NCBI RefSeq assembly: GCF_000801105.2
Contig: NC_079515.1
Coordinates: 19,429,407 to 19,493,406 of the forward strand
Length of the DNA: 64,000 bases
Reading direction: 5' to 3'
Source of the DNA: Raphanus sativus
Lineage: Eukaryota; Streptophyta; Magnoliopsida; Brassicales; Brassicaceae
Each line of letters opens with the position of its first letter. The stretch's first letter is position 1. Both the position numbers and the translations under genes were made by a program. Positions 34,144-46,114 of this stretch are shown one piece after another. The notes under the pieces are model-generated. The model saw nothing but the letters and a program-made list of their open reading frames with translations, did no database searches and was not told the DNA's origin.

Positions 34144-35487
34144 AGACATTTACTTTCCTATAATCGACTTCACAAGGTAATAACATAAGTTACTTGTGTC
34201 TTTTAACTTTTAACGAAAAGTAGAGTTTGGTGGTAGAATGTTCATTTGATAGTCTGTAGGAGTTTTCGTTTCGGGTTTTGGGATATTCAATGAAGCTTTT
34301 TAAGCTATAGGCCAGTTCTTTTTGTTCATCTCTAATATACACCATAATCTTCATCGATCGCTCGACGCTTATTGCAACACCAAGGAATCATGTGTAGACG
34401 GACCTCCGTGTGTGCCTAACCATATGCATATTTAAATGTCATGTTTGTGTCCCATATATTCATCATGTTTTAAGCTTGTTTGTTCATGTCTATCTCAATA
34501 CTCGACTCAACTGCATCACAACTTCCAACATTACTCCGACATATGCTCCGTCAAGTGCTTCAATAAATTCACTAAAAAGGCCAATTATTTGAATCTCTCG
34601 TAACCGACATGGATTACGCTGGAATGACTCCATTGTTGGGGTTTTTAAGTATTCACAAGCAAGACTCCGATGCGTCTAATACTACAGAGAACTTTCGATA
34701 GATATGGAAAAAGGCTTATTTCGATCTTTTTCAGATCCAAACAAAGAGTAAAACGGGATAATAATTTTAATTAATTTTAAAATAGTATTCTCCTATTTTA
34801 AGTTGCTTCTTACAGATTTTCATTTTTATTAAACTAATTTTTATTATTTCATTTATTGTATTTTCTAATTAATTCAACATCATTTATTACAAAGTATAAA
34901 ACAAAACCTATGTATCAAACTAAAATACAAGATGATACATATCGTATTTTCATTCATTTTTAACTAATTCTAACCATTTTATTCAATGTCTTATATATCT
35001 AACTGAAATACAAAATAATGCATACCTATTTACAGATTTTCATTTATTTTTAACTAATTTTAACCATTGCATTTATTGTTTTTCTAATTACTTCAATATC
35101 ATTTATTACAAAGTATAAACATAATTTAAATTTATTATATCTTTTTTTCAGTTTTTCTAAATACTTCATTAATTGAATCTATTCTATCAAAATATAAGCA
35201 TAACCTATTGATAAATGTTATATCTAACTATTTATTTTCTTTATTTAAAAAGCTCTTTATTGCTTTTTTATATAATTATATCTAATTTTATTTACTCTAA
35301 ATACCACATTTTTATAAAAACTGGCTACATACTACTTAATATTAATATACATTTTTGTAACCTTTACTTTAACTCCAAAAACTTCTGAAACCCACCTCTG
35401 CGGTCACAAAAAGTGTATATAAGTGGGAAAATAAATACTGGTCGACCAATAACGTATAACATACTGTTATAAATCATGTATTGTAGA
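34144..35487. other. Intergenic DNA with diverged direct repeats
   Basis: No gene. A phrase containing TTCATTTATTGT, TTTTCTAATTA and ATCATTTATTACAAAGTATA occurs at about 34850-34900 and 35058-35120. A related block around 34950-34990 suggests two to three diverged copies of a ~230-bp unit of unknown origin. Confidence 0.4.
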
Positions 35488-37308
35488 TGTTCATAACCAG
35501 GCCCAATATTTAGATTATTGGCGGATACACGGTTTTCCATATTAGTTTTGGACTAGTTTTCCTTTTACTTATTTACTTAGGATTTGTACTTTTTTCTTTT
35601 CTATATGACAGTCTATGTAATCCCCTATATAAGGGCACTTATGATATGAAATAAAGTAATCATTTTCCCCATATTTTACAACATGTTATCAGCAAGAATT
35701 GCTCTGATAAACCCTAAGCTAAAATCGCATACACAAACCATCTGATCTCTCTCTCATTCGATAAACCCTAAAACCCTAATCACCCTTCTTCTTCATGTTA
35801 AACCGATCACCATCAAACCTCCATCCCGATCTTGATCTAAGCTCCCTAAGCAAACGATCCCGATCCATCCGAGACCCACGATCACGACTTCAGCTCGTTC
35901 CGCTCAGCTCATCCCGATCCGACCTCAGTTCGCGACCTGATAGCTGCTCGTTCCGTCTCACCTTGAACTCAAACACCACCGTGTTCAACCGGTGATCTCA
36001 GCTCGTTAGCAACCCGATAAGAAGCTCGTTCCCTTCTTGTCTTCAACTCACTTCACGACCCGACGTTCTCAGCAACAAGATGCGATCTGTTCCAGCTCGT
36101 CCCGGTTCAACCTCAGCTCGCGACTCGACGATCCCAAACCAGCACGCGGCTCTTGGTGGTCCGTTCTACACGTCTTGAGGTTTAGGTAAAACTCTAAACC
36201 TTAAAAGAACCCATAAATCAAATTGGTTGTTTGCTAAAGGATAAAACCCTAAAATATTAAATCCCTAAATTAAAACCCTAGGACAATAGATCCAAAAACC
36301 CTTATTGAGTAAATCGAAGCTCTCAAGTTCGATAGAGATTGTTTTTAACAATTAAAATGAAAAACCTAAAAAGTTTTGAATCTCAAAATCCCATGATCAT
36401 CCTAAATCTAATGATCATATCGTGTCCCTAAATTCCCCTTGACCTATTGATCAAATCAAACCCTAAAAATATAAAACCCTACACCGCATGTATGCAAATT
36501 GCATATAATGCATGAAACCGATTCAAAAACCTAAAATAATTTTTGTATTGAATTCGTTTTGATTGTTCTGATTTGATTAACATTGAAAAGCTAAGATTGC
36601 TAGATTGATTGCTTAAACATCTAGAAACCGATTTGATTAGGATTGTTAAAATCTCATATCCGATTGAATGTTTTTAGAATTTAAATCATATGCTAGGTTG
36701 ATTATCATCATACTGTTTTATAAAATTGATCAGCCTGTTAAAACTTTTAAACATTGATAAATCTCATTGATAAGTTGATAGATTTATAAACTTGATTAAA
36801 GTTTAATTAGGTTAAATCGATTAAGTTGCTATCATGATTTGATTCGCTAAGTTGCTAGAATAAATTTGATAATTCTTGATTGTTTAATCATGTTTTCAAA
36901 ATCAACTTAGAAACCATCTTGCTAAGGTGTAAAACGATTGCATTATAAACTCTCATGAACCGTTTAGGTTGATAGGATAAATCTCATGATGCTTGATTGA
37001 TTAAACCGTGTAGCTTGCATATTGCTAATGTTAATAAAACATGATCAGTTAGGTTGCTAGAATAATTGCGGTTACATAAAATTCTTAGCATTCATTAAGA
37101 TTGCATCATATCTGAATCGGCCGCATGGCAAGCATCGTATCATAACTGGTCGTATGAATCATGTAGTAATCACTTGTTAGAAAATTTGTAATCTGATTGC
37201 ATTATTCTCTTACTGGCGGAGTGGCATGCATCTTGATTGAAATTGCCGAATGCATAATTGATTAGAACATCTTGTTTAAAATTCTAAATTATAATGTATA
37301 TATTTTAG

Positions 37309-38316
37309 ATGTCGAAAATCAATAATTTAAATTTTTTTGTCCTAAATTTCTCTGGAGATAATTATTTACAATTGGCACTTGACACCAAGATCATCTTAAA
37401 ATCAAAAGGCCTCGGTGAATGCATTACTGAGAATAACGATGCAACTGAGAAAGATATATATCAGGCAATTCTAATAATTCGCCATCATCTTATTGAGAGT
37501 CCCAAAGATCAGTATCTGACTATTGAGAATCTTCTAGACCTTTGGAACAAATTGAAATAAAGATATGATCACCAAAGAACGCTGTTATTACCAAATGTTA
37601 GATATGATTGGAGGAATCTCATAATCCAGGATTTTAAGTCCGTGGATGAATATAAATCAGCAATGTTCAAAATAGTCTCTAAATTGAAGCTGTGTGGTGA
37701 GGATATCACGGATGATGATATGCTTGAAAAGACATTTTCCACCTTCCACACAAGTAATATGTTGTTACAACAACAATACCGTGAAAAGGACTTCAAGACT
37801 TATGCAAATGTAATTTCATGTTTATTGCTTGATGAGAAAAATAATGAATTACTGATGAGAAACAGTGAGATGAGACCTCCAGGATCCACACCAGTACCTG
37901 AAGCTCACACGGCTACAGAGGACGAGAAAGAAATGAATCACGTCCAATCCAGCAGTGGTCGAGGAAATAAGCATGGCCGTGGTCGAGAATCATTTGGTCA
38001 TGGGCGAGGACACTCGTCTGGACGAGGGTCGTTTGGGCAAGGTCATGGTCGAGGCCACGGATCTTCATTCAAACCGTCCCACTCGACCAACCCGACCAAC
38101 TCGACCAAATCACTATGCCATAGGTGTGGAATGAGTAATTATTGGGCTAAGACATGTAGGACTCCCAAGCATCTAGTTGATCTCTACCAAGAGAGTTTGA
38201 AAGGGAAGAATCATGAAGCCCACTTGATCTATAAAGATGGTGAAAATAATTTTGATCATGAAAAAGATGATCTTATAGAATATGAGACATCTGATTGTCT
38301 AAAAGAATCCAGTTGA
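37309..38316 (+). pseudogene. Copia Gag-like ORF with one in-frame stop
   Basis: One continuous frame of 336 codons interrupted only by TAA at 37558-37560. The first part (NFSGDNYLQLALDTKIILKS, then CITENND and IIRHHL) is the Copia Gag N-terminal (UBN2-like) region. After the stop come FKSVDEYKSAMFKIVSKLKL and QQYREKDFKTYANVISCLL, then an RGRG-rich tract. The zinc knuckle CHRCGMSNYWAKTC has the spacing CX2CX4HX4C but with Tyr in place of the zinc-binding His. The capsid-like protein is therefore probably inactive. Confidence 0.8.
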
Positions 38317-38509
38317 TTTTGATGTTTTGTTTTATATTTTGATTTTATTTGTGGATTTATTATTATATGAATAAAAGTTTTATTTTTAATTTCTGTTTCT
38401 GAAATTTTTTTCTGAAATTAATATATATATATATAAATTCCAAAATTAAAATATATATATCTATAATAATAATAAAATAGAAATCATATAAATTTTATTC
38501 ATTCTTGGC

Positions 38510-39003
38510 TTTTCTTTGAGAATGAAAGATGATATGGATGTTCTGGTCGTGGACAATGGATCCAACCACACAATTCTAAGAGACAAGAGATATTTCATTA
38601 AATCAATGATTATTTCATAGCAGGTATACCCAGCTCTAAGAGCAAGAGCAGCATGTTGAGTTTTAAAGATATAAGAATGAATGGTTTCCATATTGAAACA
38701 ATGGGCAAAGGAAACAAAGAGTTCCTTCAGATATATGTATAAAATCGCCCAAGGCAATAATAAGTCCTAAAGACTACATGCATTTTCTACTGACCTAGAC
38801 TATGCAAAGATCAGTATGATAGAGGCAAAAGCCATGGTAACCATTATGATTTACCCACGGAATTATACACTTTATGGCATGACCGGATTGGCCATCCTGG
38901 TTACAAAACATGATGCGAAATTGATATTGGAAAAGGCACAAAAAGTTATCCCATATAATCTCACGTGTGTAGCATGTACACAAGGAAAATTTATTAGTCC
39001 ATA
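38510..39003 (+). pseudogene. Copia protease and pre-integrase scraps
   Basis: Around 38545-38600 the sequence reads VVDNGSNHTILRDKRYF in the plus strand. This is the protease active-site region of Copia Pol, where the usual D-S/T-G is DNG. Near 38880-39000 the words RIGHPG, LEKAQKVIPYNLTCVACTQG correspond to the zinc-binding pre-integrase domain. Frame shifts separate them, and the integrase core, RT and RNase H are missing before the 3' LTR. Confidence 0.65.
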
Positions 39004-39160
39004 ATGCTCCAAGCATCTAAAGATTATAGTATGTTCATGAGGAGGAGTGAGGACAACTCATTGTACTCTTTCCTTTTTTATATGACGGTCTATGTAATCC
39101 CCTATAGAAAGACACTTATGATATGAAATAAAATAATTATTTTCCTCATATTTTACAACA

Positions 39161-40690
39161 CATACTAAATAATCATATTAACCCACACAAATATAGTTTT
39201 CTTATTAATTCTTCTACGAATACATTTACCACTCACATATAGATCTTTTATCAACACGTTAGACGTAAGGTAATTATCCTTTCCTGAACATTACAACCTA
39301 TTCTTCTAGCTATTATTTAGTTCTTTGGTTTCATGTCTTGGAGTTTATATTAACTGATAGATATTAAAAATTAATTTTTGAACATTTTCAAAAAAGTTGT
39401 TCGGTTTTCAGTGCGTGTTGGACTTGATATTGGTTTTCGGATATAACACTTTAAGAACCATTCAAGTATATAGGCCATGTCTAATGAGTATGAGACTTTA
39501 ATTTTCGGCTCGATTCCGAGTCGGATTTTTTTAGGTACGAATATTCTTGACTAATTATACTATGTAACAGTTAAGAAAATATAATATGTCTGAAATTTTA
39601 GGAATAAAATTTAAAAATAATTTCTGAAATGCATATGGAACAAGTGTATATTTATGCAATTTGATATATTTAATATAGTTACCAAAATTATATCAAATTA
39701 AATTAATATTAATTACAAATATAATTACAAACAACACAAATATAAAAATTACATTCTCAAAAGAAATGTTTTAAAATATACATGTTTTTGAAAGGACGGG
39801 TCATAATCTAGTTTACTATAGTAATTCGACATCATTTATTTAACATATTAGCCATAATAATTTCGCAGGTTTGAATGAAATTGCTTCTTTCGTGAAAAGA
39901 GTTCAACTGGTTTAAATTTTTTATTTGTTTACAAAATTTGTTAGACATGGAAATTCAGGTATCCATTCGAATAAAAAACAGTTCTTTTGGATATCGAATT
40001 TTTGGATCTTAAAATTAAATTTCATGTAGATATTATAATATTTCGGACGGATCGAGTTGACCTTTTCGATCTGAGTAGACTTATAGAAATTTAAAAATAT
40101 CCAAATAATCTATGCGTTTAACAATGTCATTAAATAATTTATTAAAAAATTAAAAATAAAAATTCACATGGCCGCGGAAGTAAAACTCTGGTTTAAAACT
40201 AAAACACAAATATCTATTTTGGTTAATAAGACATTTGTTGGGTAAGTCATCTTTTATGTGACAAATGATGTGTATAAAACGACACCGTTAATATAATTAA
40301 TCAAAATAACTTCATTTTAATTACTAAAAATAAAAACTTTTTGTCACCTAAATGTATCTGACCTATACCAAGATATTAATGGAGGGAATATAACCACTTT
40401 GATAATCACAAGTAATGGAATGACTTTTCATTGTCAAACAAAAAAAATTAAAACACAAGTTCTTGTAATAACATAAATTTATGTTGAAACTTGGGATGAT
40501 AAAAGCAGTAGATTATGTAAATTATGTGGATCAAGTGGAATATATATTGATAAGACGAGATCATGTGGGACATATGAATATTTTTTTTTTCATTCGTTGT
40601 ATTTTACAATAGAAATTGAGAAACTACGACAAGAGAGTTTAATGATTTTTTCCGAGTACATCTGTAACACGATTCAAGGTATTCAATAGA
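39161..40690. other. Intergenic DNA, possible decayed Helitron end
   Basis: AT-rich, no gene. CTAG followed by T at 39808-39812, after GGACGGGTCATAAT, resembles Helitron 3' termini elsewhere in the window (compare GCACGGGTCAAACTCTAGT at 1290-1308). No good hairpin or 5' end was seen. Confidence 0.3.
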
Positions 40691-40724
40691 GCGAATGGAG
40701 TGACAAAAGAGGCCTTCTGATATA

Positions 40725-40906
40725 TGACAAATACGAATAAGACGAATTCTGTTAGTCGTAACAGTTATGACGAATTTACGATGATTTATCAGTTATGACG
40801 AGCTATAACGATGAATCATGTTTCATCGTTAGTTCGTCGTAATTGGTAAATAACGACGAATTAACTACCAACCGTGTGATTGTTATGGACATGTTTTCTT
40901 GTAGTA
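40725..40906. mobile_element. CACTA (En/Spm) transposon terminus
   Basis: The sequence ends ATGTTTTCTTGTAGTA at 40906. This is the complement of a CACTACAAGAAAACAT terminal inverted repeat with one change in the last base. Inward lie subterminal repeats of GACGAATT, TTATGACGA and AACGACGAA in both orientations, typical of CACTA ends. The opposite end was not found nearby, so this is a solo or truncated terminus. Confidence 0.6.
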
Positions 40907-41089
40907 TCTATTACTATAAAGAAGGCTTTCTATCTCTCCAGAGAGCTCCACATAGGAATCCACGTAGATAATTCGCCTCTCCAGAAGCTGACATGTGTCC
41001 ACCTACGCCAAACGCACCGTATCATTTATTCCTCAAAGGCGTTTGCGTGTTCTGAGTTTGGGCTGTGAAATTTAAAACTGTTTCTGGCC

Positions 41090-41871
41090 CGAAAGAATAT
41101 ATCTCACCTCCAAACCCTAATCAGCTGTGGTCGTCTTTCATCATCCTGTGACGGCGACTCGATGCCGTTTGCTCTTCTTCTTACCAACTCAAACGTTCCG
41201 AGTAAAGGCTTCGTTATTAATCCCATTTATTCGCTCCCCCACCACTATATAAGCTACGTATTTCTCCGTCTCGAATCAGGGAGCTGCAGATCAATTCCGG
41301 CGGAACCCAAAGTGACGGTCAATGGTATGGTTTCTTAGTTTTTTCTTAAAACAATCAATTGAATGATTGCTCTATTTTGTTTGGTTGATTAATGGAATGA
41401 TTGCTCTGTTTCGATTCTGGAGTTTGATGGTTTATGATGAGAACGATGACGATTGTGCAGGTCTTGGTGAAGATAAAACAGTGATGATCAATCTGAGGCA
41501 AGAGTAAAAAAAAAAAACCGATATCTTTGGAGAGTCTGTTTATGGTAGTGGCTGATGATCTACAGTCTGAACGACAAACTTCTCTTGGTTAGTACTTAGT
41601 ACCTCGGTATCATTTTTACTTCTACATCGTGTCTTAAAATGAGAGCTTGAATGCCTTTTCTATGTTTATAGATTGTTGGTGCAGAAAACCCGGTTCTGAT
41701 ATCTGGGCTGAGCAAATAGTCAGTGCTGGTGGTAAGAGAACGAAAGCTTTATTATTTATGTGTATGGTCTGACGCCCTTATAACTAACTTCACAAGGGCC
41801 CAGGCAAGTAGCTTATGAAACCACTAAGCTAGAATATATTTTTCTTACGAGAGGTGGTTTGGTGCAGGTTA
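41090..41871 (+). pseudogene. Unidentified gene 5' part joined to catalase fragment
   Basis: Less AT-rich, with GT-AG-like boundaries (for example CAATG|GTATGG near 41325 and TGCAG|GTCTTGG near 41460), and an AAACCCTAA-containing 5'-UTR-like start near 41115. Short frames such as GLGEDKTVMINLRQE end in stops. It does not match the expected 5' part of a catalase gene, and I do not recognise it. Confidence 0.3.
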
Positions 41872-42481
41872 ACTACTTCCCTTCAAGGTATGACCCAGTT
41901 CGCCATGCAGAGAATTATCCAACTCCACCTGCAGTCTGCTATGTAAAACGTGGAGGGCCAGTAATCAACTCAAACTTAAGAAACTCTGTTTCAGTTTCAT
42001 AAGGATTGTTCAGACAAGAAAACAAATGATCTAAAAGTTCAAAATCTGTTTTGCAGTGTATTATTGAGAAAGAGAACAACTTCAAGGAGCCTAGAGATTG
42101 CAATTGTTCCTTCACACCAGAGAGGTACACATTATTTTTAATATTTTCTTTTTGGTGATACTCAATACATTTACATGTTTATTGTCTTATGGTTGCTTTC
42201 TACTTCAGGCAAGAACGTCGGTCGATGGATTGATGCTCTGTCACCCCCTCCCATCACACATGAAATCTGCAGCATCTGGATATCTTACTGGTCCCAGGTA
42301 TATAATCTGAAAATTTTCTTTTACTGCCATTGTATCTTTCCTTGAGCTTTTAATAGTTAAACAAGTTTGTGAAGTTTTTTTAACGTTTTTGAGACTGATT
42401 GGCTAACGATGTGTGAACCAGGCTGATAAGTCACTGGGACAGAAGCTGGCAAGCCGTCTGAACGTGAGACCAAGCATCTAA
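41872..42481 (+). pseudogene. Catalase fragment, CAT2-like 3' exons
   Basis: Segments in order match the catalase C-terminus: NYFPSRYDPVRHAENYPTPP with AVCYVKRGGP (41872-41958), CIIEKENNFKEP (42057-42092), FTPER then WIDALS and [15 protein letters not shown] (42113-42297), and ADKSLGQKLASRLNVRPSI with a stop at 42479-42481. The FTPER and RLNVRPSI words fit Arabidopsis CAT2 best, as recalled. Frames are broken by substitutions and small indels (GGP for the expected Arg/Glu, PPP for DPR). The heme-binding and distal-His exons are absent. This is a partial, dead gene copy that still has intron-like gaps, so it is not a processed retrocopy. Confidence 0.85.
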
Positions 42482-43230
42482 AACGAGTGAACAAGATTCT
42501 CGATTGGTCGTTCTGTGGTTCCAACAGACGAGAGAAAAAAGATGGGAAGATATCAGATGTGCCATGGATATAATCTTCATCATGTGTATCCTGTGTGTTG
42601 TGTAGTAATATTTTTTGTTGACCAAAACAATAAAACTTCTGTTGTGTTGTGACCTTAGTCTTATCTATTTTTATGAGTTCATTTACAATTATATATTCTT
42701 TTACTATACCTATTTGATAGTTTTATAAATAAGAAAAAATATGTTTATATGTTGCAATGATACCCAAAGCCAAGGTTTCTGTTTTTTTATCTTCGGTAGG
42801 CACGACTCTGAGTATCGCATGCTACTGTTAGGTTCATCAAATAATTCCCTAGGGATTGGTATTTTTTTCCATCATATTTTAATAGTTTTCATAAAAAAGA
42901 ATATTGCCATTGAGTGAAAAATAATTTCACTTATGCTACAAAGTTCCATAGTCTGAGTATCTGACATAAATAATCATCAACTGGTTAACATAAAACAATT
43001 TCTAATGTATTTTACTCTATGTTAAAAGAAACTATAATAAAATTTAAGTTTACACTAATTATTTTCTGTAAAAAAAACATTTCATGATTAAGTAAAAAAC
43101 ATATTATGTTTATAGAAAAAAATAAAATAGTTATTTCAGAAATTAATAAATATAATTGGGTTAAAACATATATATATGTCCCTAAATATTAGTATATATA
43201 TAAATATAGAAATATCTTAAAGATGTCGAA
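42482..43230. other. Intergenic DNA
   Basis: The first ~150 bases are probably the catalase 3' UTR carried with the fragment. The rest is AT-rich and has no feature I can support. Confidence 0.4.
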
Positions 43231-43393
43231 ATCAACTCTTTTTTTTTTTTTGAAACACCACTTTCATTAAAACTTAAACAATCGGACTACACTTTGAAGA
43301 AGAGATAATTCTAGCTCTACGAGCATTACAATAAGACAATACAACATAAAGGATAGATGTATAGAAACTTCTAGGATAAAAGGATCAACTCTT
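43231..43393 (-). mobile_element. Severely 5'-truncated LINE copy
   Basis: A 10-bp duplication, ATCAACTCTT, stands at 43231-43240 and 43384-43393. Between them is a T-run of 11 (43241-43251) followed by 132 bp. On the minus strand this is a short 3' UTR ending TTTTAATGAAAGTGGTGTTTC and a poly(A) tail. The structure fits target-primed reverse transcription that stopped early. Confidence 0.7.
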
Positions 43394-43521
43394 ATTTTTT
43401 TCATTACCACTAATAACTCATACCTGCTCATATTTTATTATAAAAATCAATTTTTGTAAGCAACAAAATACATCAAGTAAATGAAAAAAAACTTACCATG
43501 CTAATTGGTGGTAAATAGTAA

Positions 43522-43888
43522 GGAGGATGTATTCAATTTAATATTTGATGTGATTTGATTTTTAATGGAGTTTTAGATGATTTTAATAAGTTGCAGAGAT
43601 TTAAGTGATTTTTGTTAAAGTACTTTAGAATATCACTTAAAACCATGGGATTTGAGTTTTAATTTTTTTAACTAAAAACTCCACCCAAACACCCTAAAAT
43701 CACCTCAAAACTTTAAAACTCCACAACTTAAAATATTTTCAATAACAGTGGATTTCAGAGTACTTTACGAAATGTCAAGTTCAATAACAGTGGATTTTAA
43801 ATGAGTTTTTAAAATTCATGTTTGAATAACAGTGGATTTGTCATTTTAATACAAATCATCTAAAACTCTCGGTTGAATATACCCCCCT
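43522..43888. mobile_element. MITE
   Basis: The ends GGAGGATGTATTCAA (43522-43536) and the complement of the right end (GGGGGTATATTCAACC, 43886-43871) are inverted repeats. The inner words TTTTAGATGATTTTAA (43570-43585) and the complement of AAATCATCTAAAAC (43853-43866) extend the pairing. The inside has direct repeats of AATAACAGTGGATTT (43742-43756, 43784-43798, 43824-43838). Noncoding. Confidence 0.55.
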
Positions 43889-43978
43889 TGATGTATCAAA
43901 ACATAGATACTACGTCATGTTGTTGAAATCTTACAAAAGATTATATTCCCATTTATCTGATTGTAAATAATTTCCTAC

Positions 43979-45439
43979 TCTATATATATAAAATTAGAAA
44001 AAACCTAAAATGAAAATTTCTCTACAACAATCTTTGACTAATAAAAAATATACAGATACGTGCAAAATACACATGATTAAAATCCCTGCCAACCAAGTAA
44101 AAGTTTTAATACCTCGATAATGGAAATCCAAATATTATGTATTTCAGTTTTCTAAGAAAAAAATGTTAGTTGTTTTGGGAAAAAATAAACTCTCTATTTA
44201 TAGAACAAAGAATACTTAGTTTTGTTCGAATGCAACTTCGATCTCTTCAAAGAAACCAAATTCTACCAACTGGTCCTCCAAATCTCGAAAAATATATTGG
44301 TAACTGATCTCGAATGGAACATAGAAACCATTATGAGTTTCTTCCCCGTAGAATCGGAAATCATATGCTTCCAAGCAAGAAGCGGTTTAGAGATGTTCAT
44401 ATTTGTTCCTAACAAACAATAAAAGCTTATTTTACCAAAACCGAGTATCACCCAACAATAAACTTAAGAAATGAACCAACATTCCAACCCAGAACACTAT
44501 TTCCAATCCAACTGGATGGCTAATGTTTGGATTGCCAATTTCTCACCAAAGTTGAGATCTCCTTTTGAAAAATTATGCAAAGTCCTTACGGCTGACAAGA
44601 ACCTCAAAAAAATCATATACATTGATTGTTAGATACAAATTATTCAAAACATAACAATTCACATGATGATGCCATAGCAAAAAAAAATCAAAACAAAAAT
44701 TACTTACGAACAAACTAACCAACAACTTAAATTAATAAAATATTATATATCAATACTACCAAAAATTCATTACACGACATTTCTATATTGAAAAAGAAAT
44801 ATTATAAAAATAATATAATCTTTATTATGCCACTAAAAAAGTGTCCTTTCAATAATTTGGAAAATCAATGCACTGATTGATATTAGTATAAACACATGGA
44901 AATATTTTTGGAGTTAGTTTACGGTGACTACCAAGTGCTTACACTCATCAACCACTACTCAATTTTTACACTTTCCGGTTTTATTGTTTTTTTATTTTGA
45001 TTAATTTTGCTTTAATACCTTCTTCGCATTTAATATATATTATAATTTTAATAAAAAATACAACTTCAAATAATCATCTCTTTCACTCCAGTAACATGTT
45101 GAAAGACTATGATTTCAACATAAAAAAATAATTATTCTCACAACATACACAAAAAATTACCACAAGAAAGACCATTTGTAGTCCTCAAAACATATTAATA
45201 CAGAGTCCCTTTGATATAGAAACAACTATTGTTTTACTGGACAAACAACTATTGTAAACAAACAAAACATATTTTACACATATAATTTTTTTCACCTAAA
45301 GTTTTATGAAAGACAAAAGTCATTATCATAAACATCTATTGCAAATGCAAACCTAAAACGCCAACCACAAAATCATATAAAAATAACAATTTAAATTTTA
45401 TATAAAGTATATCCCGCCCGTAGGGCGGGCCGACCCTAG
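43979..45439 (+). mobile_element. Non-autonomous Helitron; 5' border tentative
   Basis: The 3' end is excellent: a perfect 7-bp GC hairpin CCCGCCC-GTA-GGGCGGG (45413-45429), then ten bases ending in CTAG (45436-45439), then T. A likely 5' start is TCTATATATATAAAATTAG near 43979, but it is not preceded by the expected A, so that border may be wrong. No Rep/helicase is encoded. A short broken frame at 44222-44422 has no domain. The end lies about 675 bp upstream of the subtilase start. Confidence 0.65.
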
Positions 45440-46017
45440 TATTCTATATTATATTGAAGATCATTATAAAATAAATAAATAAATAAATGGATAACACTGT
45501 ATATATAAATACATATAGAACTTAGATTTACTAAAAAGCAATATGTTTTTTAAATATCAAAATACTAACACTAATATCCTCCCTCCCCCCCACCCCCACC
45601 CTGCACACACACTAATCAATGGAAACAATATATTACTAAAGATATGTTGTACTGATATTATCATATTATTATATATTAAAAAGGTTATCTGAGATATCTT
45701 TTTGTTTCAAAAAATAGTAAAAATGACATTTTTCTTAAATGACTTGATATGTTATAGATGATATAGGATAAAAATAGCAAAATAAGGTAAGGTGGAAAAC
45801 TGTAAATCTTCTATTTGACCAAAATTTTGGGTCATTTTTTTCTTCGTCACCCTGCATTAATAACAATATAAACCAAAACTAATAACAATATATTCATTTC
45901 CTTACCAGAATAGAATATAATGACAATATTCTGTGAAAGACTTAGAATGAGATATTGTAAAATCAAATAGATATATATCAATTCATAATCTAATACATAA
46001 ATATGGATAACATATAT

Positions 46018-46067
<50 letters not shown>

Positions 46068-46114
46068 ACACTTCACCTATTGGGAACTCATATTAACAAA
46101 TAAACGTCTCAATA
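45440..46114. other. Subtilase upstream region
   Basis: Promoter and 5' UTR of the subtilase should be here. It contains a C-rich tract (45580-45600) and an (AT)n microsatellite (46020-46064) ending only ~50 bp before the ATG. No definite TATA can be picked within the AT run. Confidence 0.4.

Larger units (their letters stand above)
35488..39160 (+). mobile_element. Decayed Ty1/copia element (family with AACA ends)
   Basis: The 5' LTR is 35488-35683: TGTTCATAACC to TTTTACAACA, with TATATAAGGG as TATA region. It is followed at once by TGTTATCAGCAAGA, a variant of the CGTTATCAGCACGA primer site in the other Copia units here. Then come a ~1.6-kb leader, a Gag-like frame (37309-38316) and Pol scraps (38510-39000). 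The 3' LTR copy (39032-39160) has lost about 65 bp near its start but ends identically in TTTTACAACA. Most of Pol is deleted. The bases flanking the two LTRs (GTAGA and CATAC) do not match, so ends were rearranged. Confidence 0.8.
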
